From: Natronohydrobacter thiooxidans
GTDB taxonomy: Bacteria > Pseudomonadota > Alphaproteobacteria > Rhodobacterales > Rhodobacteraceae
Assembly: GCF_001884735.1 (NCBI RefSeq)
Contig: NZ_MJAP01000018.1
Location: forward strand, 1-64,000
Direction of reading: 5' to 3'
DNA: 64,000 nucleotides
Shown here: piece by piece, positions 17,499 through 26,840 of the stretch
Position numbering within the stretch: the first letter of the stretch is position 1
How the letters are laid out: each line of letters begins with the position of its first letter
Program-made: the position numbers and the translations under genes
The notes under the pieces: model-generated
Databases searched by the model: none
The model's input: only the letters and a program-made list of their open reading frames with translations
What the model was told of the DNA's origin: nothing

Positions 17499-18422
17499 TC
17501 AGGCCTCAAGATGCCGGACCACATTCTGCACTGTGATCCAGCTTATGCGCGTGTTCGATTCCACTGTCACACCGGCAATATGGGGCGTTGCGATCAGATT
17601 GGGCACCCCGGCCAGCGCGTTTCCCGATGCCAACGGTTCATTGGCAAAGACATCCATGGCAGCGCCGCCGATCCCGCCCGCCTGCAAGGCGCGCGCAAGC
17701 GCGGTTTCATCGACAATCTGCCCGCGCGCCGTGTTGATCAGCACAGCCCCCGGCTTCATCGCCGCAAGACGCTCTGCATTGAACAGACCTCGCGTTGTGT
17801 CCGTCAATGGCACATGCAGGCTGACAGCATCCGCAGCCGACAGAAGGGTTTCAAGCGTTTCATGGCGCTCTGCGCTCTGCCATGCCGGATGATCTGCGGG
17901 CAGGAACGGGTCATAGGCGATTATCGTCATCCCGAGCGCGCGCGCGCGTTGTGCAACTGCCTGTGCAATGGCCCCATATCCGACAAGCCCAAGACAAGCA
18001 CCTGCACATTCATAGCCGATCATCGCCTGCCGTGGCCAATGTCCGGCCAGCACTTCAGAACTGCCCATCCAGGCCGCGCGGCGTAGAACAAGAACCGCTG
18101 TGACGACATATTCAGCAACCGATACCACATTGCCGCCAGTGGCAGGACAGACTTCGATCCCGCGCTCAGCCGCAAATTCCGTGTCGATATTGTCAAGACC
18201 GACCCCCAGTCGCCCGATCACACACAAGCCGGACGCTGCCTCGATCAGGGCGCGGTCAACCTTCGTGCGGTTGCGCACAATCAGACCATCCGCATTGGCA
18301 CAGACCTGCCGCAAACGCTCGGCATCATCGACCAGTTCAGGGTCATATGTCACATCATGGCGCGCGCGCAGCCAGTCAATCGCTGGCGCGTCCATGAACT
18401 CGGATATCACGACATGGCCCAT
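17499..18422 (-). CDS. D-isomer-specific 2-hydroxyacid dehydrogenase
   Basis: This 307-residue NAD(P)-dependent enzyme has the nucleotide loop GLVGYGAIAQAVAQRA (Gly-x-Gly-x-x-Ala variant). The family catalytic set is also visible: Arg in LINTARGQIVDE, Glu in DVFANEPL and His in ATPHIAGVT. Relatives reduce hydroxypyruvate, glyoxylate or phosphohydroxy acids. It is the last gene of the long sugar operon and lies 65 bp after the enolase-superfamily gene, so it may reduce or oxidise a 2-hydroxy acid formed there. The glycine-rich loop has Ala at the third glycine position, as in several hydroxypyruvate reductase relatives. Confidence 0.85.
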   Translation of the reverse strand: MGHVVISEFMDAPAIDWLRARHDVTYDPELVDDAERLRQVCANADGLIVRNRTKVDRALIEAASGLCVIGRLGVGLDNIDTEFAAERGIEVCPATGGNVVSVAEYVVTAVLVLRRAAWMGSSEVLAGHWPRQAMIGYECAGACLGLVGYGAIAQAVAQRARALGMTIIAYDPFLPADHPAWQSAERHETLETLLSAADAVSLHVPLTDTTRGLFNAERLAAMKPGAVLINTARGQIVDETALARALQAGGIGGAAMDVFANEPLASGNALAGVPNLIATPHIAGVTVESNTRISWITVQNVVRHLEA

Positions 18423-18487
18423 GGGTTTCCTCTCTTTTAGTCACAATTCCTGAAATGCCCGGTCGTTGCACTGCAACGCCGAAAAAC

Positions 18488-19642
18488 TCATGTTTCACGC
18501 TGCAAGGTCACAAAGCTCTCAAGTTCTTCGGGCAGGCTCCTGAAACCATGCCCAAGCCCCGGACGCGCAGACAAAGTCCAATAACCATCCGAGATATGTG
18601 CCTGCGAACTTGCAACAAGGTCGCGCAATGGATTGGCGTTTACATCGACTTCAAGCGCGCCCGCGCCCCCGGCAGCCGCGAGAACATGGGCGGAAGCAAG
18701 CAGCCCAATCCCGCCACCCAGAAAATGCGGGCAGTATATCTGGCCGTTTTCAAGCGCCTGTTGTGCAACCGCCAGATTGCCGCTGACACCGCCCCATTTG
18801 CAGACGTCGGGCTGCACATAGCGCAAATGCCCGGCCCCGATCTGAGTATCGAAATCCGCAAATCCAGCTATATTCTCGCCTCCAGCCAAGGGCACGCCGA
18901 TCTTTGCAAGTTCAGCCCAGTCAGCAAGCGAAGCATCCGCCACAATCGGCTCTTCCATCCACCGCAACCCCAAAGGCGCGATCTTCGACAGAAACGCACT
19001 GGCCTCGGGCACAGACCATGCCTGATTTGCGTCGGCACTCAGCGTCTCAGTCGGTTGCACCAGGTTCATGCAATCGCCCAGCGCCTCTGGCTCCCCGGTG
19101 CTGTCGAACCCGACTTTGACCTTGAAGCCGCGAAACCCGATGCTACGCGCGCTTTCAATCGCCTTGGCAGCATTGGCAATATGGATCCCGCTCGCATAGG
19201 CCGCAACACGCGCGGCAGGGCGGTCCGACAGCACAGCCGATAGCGGAACCCCGCTGCGCGTTGAAACCAGATCCCAAGCCGCGATATCAAGCCCTGCAAT
19301 GGCCTGCCGGAACGGTCCCGGCTCACCACATTGCAACGCCCGGATACGGGTCGTTGCCTCAAGGGTGCGCAGCATCTCGGCCGGGCTCTCCCATGTCCGC
19401 CCCAGCACGATATGGGCCAGATCATCCATCAACAGATGGACCCGGTGCTCCGCCCCGGCTACAGGCCAGTTTGCAAAAACCTCGCCCCAGCCGACCGCGC
19501 CGGACGCCTCTTCGATGCGCACGAACACTGCCGGCCGATCGCGCATGACACCGAAAGACGTTGCGACCGGCGCAGTCAGCGGTGCGCGCAGCGACCAGGC
19601 ACTAATCCTGTCGATACGAAAGGACAGACCAGTCTCATGCAT
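18488..19642 (-). CDS. Mandelate racemase/muconate lactonizing enzyme superfamily protein
   Basis: This 384-residue enolase-superfamily enzyme has the expected catalytic landmarks: the KxK pair in GFRGFKVKVGF, Asp in LSADANQAW, Glu in RWMEEPI, Glu in LAGGENIAG, and a His in YCPHFLGGGIG. The family abstracts a proton alpha to a carboxylate; in sugar operons it is most often an acid-sugar dehydratase. The start at 19642 overlaps the aldolase stop by 8 bp; longer frames add unrelated residues. The substrate is unknown. A dehydratase here would be an alternative entry into the pathway beside the kinase-aldolase route. Confidence 0.8.
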   Translation of the reverse strand: MHETGLSFRIDRISAWSLRAPLTAPVATSFGVMRDRPAVFVRIEEASGAVGWGEVFANWPVAGAEHRVHLLMDDLAHIVLGRTWESPAEMLRTLEATTRIRALQCGEPGPFRQAIAGLDIAAWDLVSTRSGVPLSAVLSDRPAARVAAYASGIHIANAAKAIESARSIGFRGFKVKVGFDSTGEPEALGDCMNLVQPTETLSADANQAWSVPEASAFLSKIAPLGLRWMEEPIVADASLADWAELAKIGVPLAGGENIAGFADFDTQIGAGHLRYVQPDVCKWGGVSGNLAVAQQALENGQIYCPHFLGGGIGLLASAHVLAAAGGAGALEVDVNANPLRDLVASSQAHISDGYWTLSARPGLGHGFRSLPEELESFVTLQRET

Positions 19643-20672
19643 AGGCGCAAGCGAAGGCACCTTCGCGGTCAATCGTCTGGAAATCATAGCTCGGTGACCA
19701 CGGCTTCGCATGCGCGCGTGTCAGATCGCACAGGCGCTGCATGCGGGCGCTTCCGTCCTGTGCCAAGGCGTCAAGGACGGCCGCGCGGTCAGGAAAATGC
19801 GACTGGATCGCATCCAGCCAGATCGTGCGACCGGCAAGGAACCCCTGAGCGCCCGCAGCATAGGAATAGCTGAGCACCCGCTCGAAATCCTCAGGCGCAG
19901 CGCCTCCTGACAGCAGAACCCAAGGAATGCCCGCATCCCTGCAGATCTGGCCGATCGCCTCGAATTGCGCCGCCGCTTCTTTGGCTTCTGCGCTGCCATT
20001 ACGCTCCGGCAACGACGCCGCAGGCAATGGCGATTCCAGCTTGTAGAGGTCAACGCCATATTCAGGCTTTGCAAATTCCCGCACGCTTTCGACCACCAGA
20101 TCGGCCCGCTTATCGGCGCTTTCCACATAATCCGTGGTATATTGCTTGCTGTCGGCAAACGGATAGACCAGAAGTTCCAGCACGAAGGGAATGTCATGAC
20201 GGCGACATTCCGCAGCAACCGTGCGCACATAATCCTGCTGGTGACGAATGACTTCTGGCGCGGCATCAGGGCGATACCATGCCAACACTTTGACGGCATC
20301 CCCACCCAGCCTGCGGATCTTCTCGACACTCCAATTATCGATGGAACGCGAAATGCGCCCCCCGGCAGTATCATCAAAGCGATGCTCTTCAAGCGTAACG
20401 ATCAAACCGGTACGCGCGGGCAGAATATCGATAGCGGCAGGCACTGCGAAATTCGGATCAAGCAACATCGAAGAGGCGTGGTGCGACAGCCCCTCGACCA
20501 ACAGGCGTTTCGCGGCAAGCATGTCATGGAACGAAACCTCGCGCGCGGCCTGTCCACGCGCTTTGGCAATGGCATTCACAAGCGGCGGGCGCTGATCGAG
20601 GGCTACCATTGTAAAAAAACCATCCGCATCCGCCAAGCGCGCCATCCCGCGCGTTTTACCGATCTGAGTCAT
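19635..20672 (-). CDS. LacD/YihT-like class I aldolase
   Basis: This 345-residue protein matches class I aldolases for tagatose-1,6-bisphosphate (LacD) and 6-deoxy-6-sulfofructose-1-phosphate (YihT). It has MVALDQRPPLV at the start, ASSMLLDPNFAVPAA, the predicted Schiff-base Lys211 in GVDLYKLESPLP, the second conserved Lys128 in GGDAVKVLAWY, and the phosphate- or anion-binding Arg282 in GFLAGRTIW. It would split a ketose phosphate to DHAP and an aldehyde. The start at 20672 overlaps the kinase stop as ATGA, so the two are coupled. The YihV-like kinase next door makes a YihT-like role worth testing, but LacD chemistry is equally possible on sequence. Confidence 0.78.
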   Translation of the reverse strand: MTQIGKTRGMARLADADGFFTMVALDQRPPLVNAIAKARGQAAREVSFHDMLAAKRLLVEGLSHHASSMLLDPNFAVPAAIDILPARTGLIVTLEEHRFDDTAGGRISRSIDNWSVEKIRRLGGDAVKVLAWYRPDAAPEVIRHQQDYVRTVAAECRRHDIPFVLELLVYPFADSKQYTTDYVESADKRADLVVESVREFAKPEYGVDLYKLESPLPAASLPERNGSAEAKEAAAQFEAIGQICRDAGIPWVLLSGGAAPEDFERVLSYSYAAGAQGFLAGRTIWLDAIQSHFPDRAAVLDALAQDGSARMQRLCDLTRAHAKPWSPSYDFQTIDREGAFACAYA

Positions 20673-21589
20673 TCTAGCGTTCTCCACAGCTTGAGTGTTT
20701 GTTGAAAATTGGGAATTCCGGCGCGGCCGTTGCGCCGCGTGCATTTCAATGCCGCCGCTGCCGCCGCGAAACCAGCGGCGGACTGGCTGTCAGCCCCTGC
20801 CCCGATGGCCATGGCCCATGCCCCATGAAAGACGTCGCCCGCACCATTCGTGTCGACGACATCGACATCGAACGCGGGGTGATGGCGGTGCTGACCGGCC
20901 TCGATCCAGTCAACGCCCTGCGCGCCGCGCGTCACCGCCGCGACCTGGCAGCCATATTTCACCAGCTTCTCAAGCCCCTCTGGGCCTGCAAACTGCGCTA
21001 ATGCCTGCTCAGAGAAAATGGCGTGATCGGTCAGCGGCAACAGGGTTTCAAAGACCGACGCTTCGGCAACATCCGCATCCAGTACTGTCGGCACCCCGGC
21101 ATCCCGCGCGGCGCGCAACACTGCGACCGCGCCCTCCGGCCAGCGCGGGTCCACAAGGACCGCATCAGCCTCACGGACCTTCTCCAGGTTAAGCCAGTCA
21201 GGCGATTGCGGCAAATCCGCACCGCGAAAATTGACGATCAGGCGCTCGCCTTCCGGATCGACCAGCACGCAGGACACCGACGACCGGGCATTCTCGAACA
21301 AGCGGAACTGATCGACATTGACGCCATCAAGCGCAAGCTCGCGTTTCATGGCCAGACCTGCACTGTCCTGCCCGGCACGGCCCCAGAATTGCGCTTGCCC
21401 GCCAAGCTGGGCAACAGCGACCGCGGCTGTAGCCGCCATCCCGCCACCACCCGACACATAGCCACCTGCCACGGATTTACCTGCATCCTGCGGCAGCAAA
21501 CCGACCGACCAGATGTGATCCATGGCCGTAAGCCCGAGGCAGATCACCACCGGATCAGTCTTTGTCCAACCTTGGGCTGCGGCAATCAT
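20669..21589 (-). CDS. PfkB family sugar kinase, YihV-like
   Basis: This 306-residue ribokinase-fold enzyme has the ATP-site signature VDTNGAGDVFHGA with catalytic base Asp251. Its closest remembered relative is E. coli sulfofructose kinase YihV: shared stretches are TDHAIFSEQALA, GVDWIEAG, HPAFDVDVVDT and AALKCTRRNGRAGIP. Residues Gly37-Lys38 (DAGKSV), Asn119 (RLIVNF) and Arg148 (VDPRWPEGA) sit where YihV, to my recollection, holds the sulfonate. It would phosphorylate a keto sugar at C1 for the coupled aldolase. ATGA overlaps join it to both neighbours. Other anionic or 6-deoxy ketoses cannot be excluded. Confidence 0.8.
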   Translation of the reverse strand: MIAAAQGWTKTDPVVICLGLTAMDHIWSVGLLPQDAGKSVAGGYVSGGGGMAATAAVAVAQLGGQAQFWGRAGQDSAGLAMKRELALDGVNVDQFRLFENARSSVSCVLVDPEGERLIVNFRGADLPQSPDWLNLEKVREADAVLVDPRWPEGAVAVLRAARDAGVPTVLDADVAEASVFETLLPLTDHAIFSEQALAQFAGPEGLEKLVKYGCQVAAVTRGAQGVDWIEAGQHRHHPAFDVDVVDTNGAGDVFHGAWAMAIGAGADSQSAAGFAAAAAALKCTRRNGRAGIPNFQQTLKLWRTLE

Positions 21590-23043
21590 AGACCAGCTAT
21601 GCAGAGATATTTCATCTCCACATACTCCTCGATCCCATGGCGCGACCCTTCGCGACCAAGGCCGGATTGCTTGACCCCGCCAAACGGCGCGGCCTCATTC
21701 GCGATCATGCCGGTATTGATCCCGACCATGCCGGATTCCAATGCTTCCGCGACCCGGAACACCCGCGCCAGATCGCGGCTGTAGAAATACGCCGCAAGGC
21801 CGAACTCGCTTCGATTTGCCAGTTCGATCGCCTCCTGCTCAGTTGCGAAAGGGATCACCGGGGCAAGTGGTGCGAAAGTTTCCTCTCGGGCCACAAGCGC
21901 ATCGGGGCTGACATCTGCAAGAACGGTCGGCTCGAACCACGACCCGCCCAAAGCGTGCCTTTTGCCACCCGACAGCACGCGCGCGCCGCGCGTCACCGCA
22001 TCCTGCAAATGGGCCTCGACCTTTTCCACAGCCGCAAGATCAATGAGCGGGCCTTGCTCCACCCCGTCCTGCGCGCCGTCACCCACATTCAGTTTCTGCG
22101 CGGCTTGCGCCAAGCGCTGCGCGAAGTCTTCGGCGATAGACTGGTGCACATAGATCCGGTTTGCACAGACGCAGGTCTGACCGGAATTGCGAAACTTCGC
22201 GATCATCGCGCCCGCAACGGCGGCATCAAGGTCTGCATCCTCGAAGACAATGAAAGGCGCATTCCCCCCCAGTTCAAGCGAGAGCCGCTTGATGTCATCT
22301 GCACTTTCACGGATCAACCAGCGCCCGACCTCGGTCGAACCTGTGAAACTGATCTTTGCGACATCCGGGCTTTTGCAGAAGATCGACCCGATCATCTGCG
22401 CCTTGCCGGTCACCACCTGAAACACGCCAGCGGGGATGCCCGCCCGTTCCGCCAGCACCGCAAGCGCGATTGCTGAAAGCGGTGTCTGGGACGCAGGTTT
22501 CACGATGATCGGGCACCCGGCAGCAAGCGCGGGACCGGCCTTGCGCGTGATCATGCCATTGGGGAAATTCCACGGCGTGATCGCAGCGCAGACCCCGATG
22601 GGTTGTTTCAGAACGATAACGCGCCGGTCCTGTGCCGGTGCGGGGATCACTTCGCCGTAAACGCGCTTGGCCTCTTCGCCGAACCATTCCAGATAGGCGG
22701 CATTCGACAGGATTTCGCCTTTGGCTTCCGCCAGCGGCTTACCTTGTTCCCAAGTCAGGATCTGCGCCAGATCATCCGCATTCGCGACGATCAGATCATA
22801 CCATTTGCGTAACAGCGCACTGCGCGCCTTGGCGGGGCGCCCGGCCCAATCGGCGCGCACGGATTTTGCGGCAGCAATCGCGCGCTCGATCTGCTCTGCA
22901 CTCAGGCTCGGGACAGACGCAATCACGGCCCCATCCGCAGGATTTGTCACAGCAATCGCGGCCTCTGGCGCTGCCGCAATCCACGCGCCCGCGATGAAGG
23001 CATCTGCGCGCAGCAAGCTCTGATCAATCAGTTTCAATGTCAT
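21586..23043 (-). CDS. NAD(P)-dependent aldehyde dehydrogenase (succinate-semialdehyde/sulfolactaldehyde type)
   Basis: This 485-residue ALDH resembles GabD-type enzymes. It has NAD-site ITPWNFPNGMITRK, the FTGSTEVGRWLI loop, general-base Glu in SLELGGNAPFIVF and nucleophile Cys in SGQTCVCANR, and ends with PFGGVKQSGLGREG. GabD-like enzymes act on semialdehydes, and related ones oxidise sulfolactaldehyde in sulfoquinovose pathways. Here it would oxidise the aldehyde released by the adjacent aldolase. ATG 23043 lies five bases past the stop of the ATPase gene and is chosen over a longer frame that overlaps it by 90 bp. Confidence 0.85.
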   Translation of the reverse strand: MTLKLIDQSLLRADAFIAGAWIAAAPEAAIAVTNPADGAVIASVPSLSAEQIERAIAAAKSVRADWAGRPAKARSALLRKWYDLIVANADDLAQILTWEQGKPLAEAKGEILSNAAYLEWFGEEAKRVYGEVIPAPAQDRRVIVLKQPIGVCAAITPWNFPNGMITRKAGPALAAGCPIIVKPASQTPLSAIALAVLAERAGIPAGVFQVVTGKAQMIGSIFCKSPDVAKISFTGSTEVGRWLIRESADDIKRLSLELGGNAPFIVFEDADLDAAVAGAMIAKFRNSGQTCVCANRIYVHQSIAEDFAQRLAQAAQKLNVGDGAQDGVEQGPLIDLAAVEKVEAHLQDAVTRGARVLSGGKRHALGGSWFEPTVLADVSPDALVAREETFAPLAPVIPFATEQEAIELANRSEFGLAAYFYSRDLARVFRVAEALESGMVGINTGMIANEAAPFGGVKQSGLGREGSRHGIEEYVEMKYLCIAGL

Positions 23044-23047
23044 AGCG

Positions 23048-24127
23048 TCACTTTCCGTTTTTTCCGATGAGGCGCATTTCCGTGGCACTGTCGAAAAGAT
23101 GTGCCTTGCCGGCGATGGGGCGCAAAAATACCGAACCACCGGCCACGGGCCTCAGGTCAGGCGAGACGCGGGCGATCAGATCCTGCTCCGCAGCGCGGAC
23201 ATGGATCAGCGTGTCAGAACCCAGAGGCTCGACAAGCATGATTTCGGCAGGGATGCCCTGCCCCTCTGGCACCACTTCAAAATGTTCGGGGCGCACACCA
23301 AGGATCAGGTCAGGCCCACTGACCCCTGTGCTCAGACCACTGTCAAGCGGCAAGCTGTCCCCCCCTGCCAGCCGAAGCTGTTCGCCCTCCAGAGTAATCG
23401 GCAGAAAATTCATCGAGGGCGAGCCGATAAAGCTGGCAACAAACAGATTGATCGGGGCCTCATACACCTCTTCCGGTGTCCCGACCTGCTGGATGACGCC
23501 CGATTTCATGACAACGATCCGGTCGGCCATGGTCATCGCCTCGATCTGGTCATGCGTGACGAAAACCATCGTCGTGCGCAATTGCCGGGACAGTGTCTTG
23601 ATTTCGGCCCGGACCTGCCCGCGCAGCTTCGCGTCCAGATTTGACAATGGCTCATCGAACAGGAACACTTGCGGGTCACGCACGATCGCACGGCCCATCG
23701 CCACCCGCTGCCTCTGTCCACCCGAAAGCGCCTTTGGGCGGCGATCCAGATAAGGGTGAATGTCCAGCAATTTCGCGGCAGCATCAATCTTGGCGTTGAT
23801 CTCGCTCGCAGGCAGGTCACGCATTTCCAGCGCAAAGGCCATATTCTGCCGGACCGTCATATGCGGGTAGAGCGCATAATCCTGAAACACCATGGCAATA
23901 TCGCGCTTCGCTGCAGGCACATCATTCACGCGCCTGTCCCCGATCATCAGATCGCCCCCGTCGATTGCTTCCAACCCGGCCAGAACGCGCAGCAATGTCG
24001 ACTTGCCGCAGCCTGATGGGCCGACCAGCACGATGAATTCCTCATCCTCGATTTCCAGATTCAAATCCGGGATGACGGTCGCCGCCCCATATTTCTTGAC
24101 GACGTTTCTCAACGAGATCGAGGCCAT
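23048..24127 (-). CDS. Sugar ABC transporter ATPase (MalK/UgpC family)
   Basis: This 359-residue protein has Walker A GPSGCGKST (about 37-45), Q-loop VFQDYALYPHM, signature LSGGQRQRVAMGRA, Walker B VFLFDEPLSNLD and switch His in FVTHDQ. A C-terminal TOBE-like domain follows from about residue 240 and gives the MalK-type length. It powers the permease pair encoded upstream. The start at 24127 shares one base with the preceding stop (TAATG). The set of one ATPase, two permeases and one binding protein is complete. Confidence 0.92.
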   Translation of the reverse strand: MASISLRNVVKKYGAATVIPDLNLEIEDEEFIVLVGPSGCGKSTLLRVLAGLEAIDGGDLMIGDRRVNDVPAAKRDIAMVFQDYALYPHMTVRQNMAFALEMRDLPASEINAKIDAAAKLLDIHPYLDRRPKALSGGQRQRVAMGRAIVRDPQVFLFDEPLSNLDAKLRGQVRAEIKTLSRQLRTTMVFVTHDQIEAMTMADRIVVMKSGVIQQVGTPEEVYEAPINLFVASFIGSPSMNFLPITLEGEQLRLAGGDSLPLDSGLSTGVSGPDLILGVRPEHFEVVPEGQGIPAEIMLVEPLGSDTLIHVRAAEQDLIARVSPDLRPVAGGSVFLRPIAGKAHLFDSATEMRLIGKNGK

Positions 24128-25134
24128 TACTGCTCCCCTGCAAATGACAGAATGGGTTTGATGGATTTGCCGCTCGCAAAATCCGCGAATTTGCGTGGCA
24201 GATCCGCCAGCGCAAAGCGATCATCGACAAGTCTGGCGTAACGCGCGCGATCCGCGCGCAGAAGCGCCACATTTTCCGCAAACTCGCTTTTCGGGAAATA
24301 GAAGGTTCGCGTCATAGTGAAATCCTTGCGGCGAAAGACCTTGTCTTCGTTGATCACCCAAGGTTTTGCATTCTCGCCCACCAGAACAATCACGCCAGCA
24401 GGCAACACGAGATGGATCGCCAGATCCCGCGCAGCGTGATTGCCGGAACATTCCACGATCAGATCATAGCGTTTCTCAGTGCTGGCGGTCGGGACGATAT
24501 TTGCACCGAATTCACGCGCAAGTTCCGCCCGCTCGGTGTTCGGCTCACTGACATCAATGCTGCCATAGCCCAAGGCATGTGCCGCCAGCAGCACACCCAG
24601 CCCGACAGGCCCTGCCCCCATGACAAGCACTGTCGGGGATGAATTGCGCAAATGCCGCGCCGCTTCGCGCAGCGCATGCGCCGAGGTTCCGATCGTGTCC
24701 AGCAGCAGCGGCGCAAGGGTTTCGTCAATATCTTCAGGAACTTCCAGTAGACAGTTTTCCGGCACGGTCAGGAATTCGGCATAGCCACCATGCCGGTTCC
24801 ACCCGATCAGCGAGGATACAGTCAGACAACTTTGCGTCATGCCCTGAAGGCAGGTCGCGCAACTGCCGCAATGCTCGGGGATATAGACGGCGCAAAGCTT
24901 ACCGTGCAGCCTGTGGCCGGGCTGTTCGACCCAACCGGCAATTTCATGGCCTGCGATAAATTCTGCACCGCCACGCCACAGTTTGAAATCCGAACCACAT
25001 AGCGCGGTCGAGGCGACACGCAGAAGTACTTCATTGGCGGCAGGTTCGGGGCGCGGTGCCGCCACGACATGGATTTCCTCATTCCCACGGAAATCAGCCG
25101 CCTGCATCATCGATTCATTGCTACGCATGTTCAT
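24127..25134 (-). CDS. Zinc-dependent alcohol dehydrogenase (MDR family)
   Basis: This 335-residue medium-chain dehydrogenase has catalytic zinc ligands in TALCGSDFKLW (Cys) and FIAGHEIAGWV (His-Glu). The structural zinc cysteines are in EHCGSCATCLQGMTQSC, and the NAD loop is VLVMGAGPVGLGV. It resembles sorbitol, threonine and galactitol dehydrogenase relatives. It probably oxidises a secondary alcohol of the imported polyol or sugar. The start at 25134 overlaps the permease stop as ATGA; a second ATG at 25128 has AAAGGA upstream and may also be used. The long upstream frame is rejected because it lies inside the permease gene. Confidence 0.82.
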   Translation of the reverse strand: MNMRSNESMMQAADFRGNEEIHVVAAPRPEPAANEVLLRVASTALCGSDFKLWRGGAEFIAGHEIAGWVEQPGHRLHGKLCAVYIPEHCGSCATCLQGMTQSCLTVSSLIGWNRHGGYAEFLTVPENCLLEVPEDIDETLAPLLLDTIGTSAHALREAARHLRNSSPTVLVMGAGPVGLGVLLAAHALGYGSIDVSEPNTERAELAREFGANIVPTASTEKRYDLIVECSGNHAARDLAIHLVLPAGVIVLVGENAKPWVINEDKVFRRKDFTMTRTFYFPKSEFAENVALLRADRARYARLVDDRFALADLPRKFADFASGKSIKPILSFAGEQ

Positions 25135-25958
25135 CCTTTCACGGCGCCAAGGGTGAGCCCGGAAATCAGCCATCTCTGAACGACAATCGCCAGAATCAGC
25201 GGTGGCAGGGCGATAATTGTGGCAGCGGCCATCAGCCCACCCCAGTTGGTCGAGCCTTCGCCGATGAAGTTGAAAGACGCCGCGATGAGGGTCTTGGTCT
25301 GCGCATTGCTCAGGACCAGCGCGAACAGAAAGAAGTTCCACGAGAACACAAAGGCCAGAATAGAGGACACAGCCAGACCTGACGACACGAGCGGCAAACC
25401 GATCCGCCGGAAAATCCGGAAGGGCGAGCACCCATCAACCTGCGCCGCTTCAAAGATCGAACGCGGGATCGCATCGAAATAAGGCAGCAAGACCCAGATC
25501 ACGATTGGCAGGGTGATCACAGCATGCGTCAGGATCAACGCCCAGTAGCTGCCGATCATGTCCACTTGCCGAAACATCACATACCATGGCAGCAGGAACA
25601 GCGTGCCCGGTGCCATCCGTGCCATAAGCGCAACGACAGCAGGCCATGTGATCCGCGTCCATGACGCCACGAAAGCAGCGGGTGCACCGAAAAGCAGGCC
25701 CAGAATGGTCGATCCGGCAGTCACGATCAGCGAATTGACGGCATAGCTCAGAAAGGGTGTCTGGCGTGTCAGCGTCGCGTAATTCTCTCCTGTGGGCGAG
25801 AATACCAGCGTCGGCGGATATGCCGTGACCTCGTGAGAGGGCTTGAATGAGGACAGGATCATCCATGCCGTCGGCGTCATCACGATGATCCCCGCAAGGA
25901 CCAGTAGCGCCACATTGACCCAATCCAGCCAGGGTGCATCCGAGGGTTTTCTTGACAT
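25131..25958 (-). CDS. Sugar ABC transporter permease (MalG type)
   Basis: This 275-residue inner-membrane protein has six hydrophobic segments and the EAA loop that docks with the ATPase (FEAAQVDGCSPFRIFRRIGLPLV). The N-terminal helix followed by a periplasmic SSFKPSHEVTAYPPTLVF stretch is typical of MalG-like subunits. The start at 25958 lies one base after the stop of the other permease (TAATATG). It works with the 289-residue permease and the binding protein to import a sugar-like compound. Confidence 0.9.
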   Translation of the reverse strand: MSRKPSDAPWLDWVNVALLVLAGIIVMTPTAWMILSSFKPSHEVTAYPPTLVFSPTGENYATLTRQTPFLSYAVNSLIVTAGSTILGLLFGAPAAFVASWTRITWPAVVALMARMAPGTLFLLPWYVMFRQVDMIGSYWALILTHAVITLPIVIWVLLPYFDAIPRSIFEAAQVDGCSPFRIFRRIGLPLVSSGLAVSSILAFVFSWNFFLFALVLSNAQTKTLIAASFNFIGEGSTNWGGLMAAATIIALPPLILAIVVQRWLISGLTLGAVKG

Positions 25959-25959
25959 A

Positions 25960-26829
25960 TTACCACTCCACTCCTGCACGCAGCCGATTAAGTGCAATGA
26001 CCGCACCCAGAACCATCACTGACAAAGTGACCATCAGCGCGCTGGCATAGCCCAGTTGGAAAAACTCGAAGCCCTGCCGGAACCCGTAGATGTTCAGGGT
26101 CATCGAATGGTTTGACGGGCCGCCCTGCGTCGTGATGTAGATCAGGTCAAAAAACCGCAGCAGATCGACAGAGCGCAGCACCATCGCGGTGACCAATGTG
26201 GGCAGCAACAATGGCAGCGTGATCCGGAAGAATACCGCACGCCGCGAAGCGCCATCTATTTCGGCGGCTTCATAGACGGATGGCGGCAGCGATTGCAGCC
26301 CCCCCAGCACAATAAGCGCGACATAGGGGGTCCATTGCCATGTGTCGATTATGGCAAGCGTTGGCACCACCATCATCGGAGAGGCCAGCCAATCGGACGG
26401 CGGCAGGCCAAGTGAGGTCAGAATCCAGTTCGCAGCCCCAAGCGAAGGATCAAGGATCACAAGCCACATCATCCCGGCCACGACCGGCGGCATCAGAAAG
26501 GGCGAGATGAAAAGCGATCTCAGGATACCCGGCAGGCGTTTGGCACGAAATAACAACAACGCCAGGCCAGTACCAAGCACCAACTGCATCACCAGCGAAA
26601 GAGCATAAAGATAGAAGGTGATCCAGATACCGTTCCAGAACTGCGCATCATCGATCATGCGCCGGTAATTCCCCCCACCCCAGCCCGTGATCTGACCGGT
26701 CGAGGAATAGGTCTGAAAGCTCATCCAGATTGTGTAGATGAACGGAAACGCAATCATGCTGACGGTAAAGACAAGCGCCGGCAGTGACATCATCGCCATC
26801 TGGCGACGCTGGTTGTTTTCGACTCTCAT
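25960..26829 (-). CDS. Sugar ABC transporter permease (MalF/UgpA type)
   Basis: This 289-residue permease has six membrane spans (first at about 15-35) and the EAA motif YEAAEIDGASRRAVFFRITLP. Family landmarks TQGGPSNHSMTLNIYGF and the FLMPPVVAGMMW helix are present. ATG 26829 follows GGGAGAC; a longer frame would overlap the SDR gene. It pairs with the MalG-type permease downstream. An SDR gene sits between this permease and the binding-protein gene, an unusual insertion in an otherwise standard order. Confidence 0.9.
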   Translation of the reverse strand: MRVENNQRRQMAMMSLPALVFTVSMIAFPFIYTIWMSFQTYSSTGQITGWGGGNYRRMIDDAQFWNGIWITFYLYALSLVMQLVLGTGLALLLFRAKRLPGILRSLFISPFLMPPVVAGMMWLVILDPSLGAANWILTSLGLPPSDWLASPMMVVPTLAIIDTWQWTPYVALIVLGGLQSLPPSVYEAAEIDGASRRAVFFRITLPLLLPTLVTAMVLRSVDLLRFFDLIYITTQGGPSNHSMTLNIYGFRQGFEFFQLGYASALMVTLSVMVLGAVIALNRLRAGVEW

Positions 26830-26840
26830 TGTCTGTCTCC

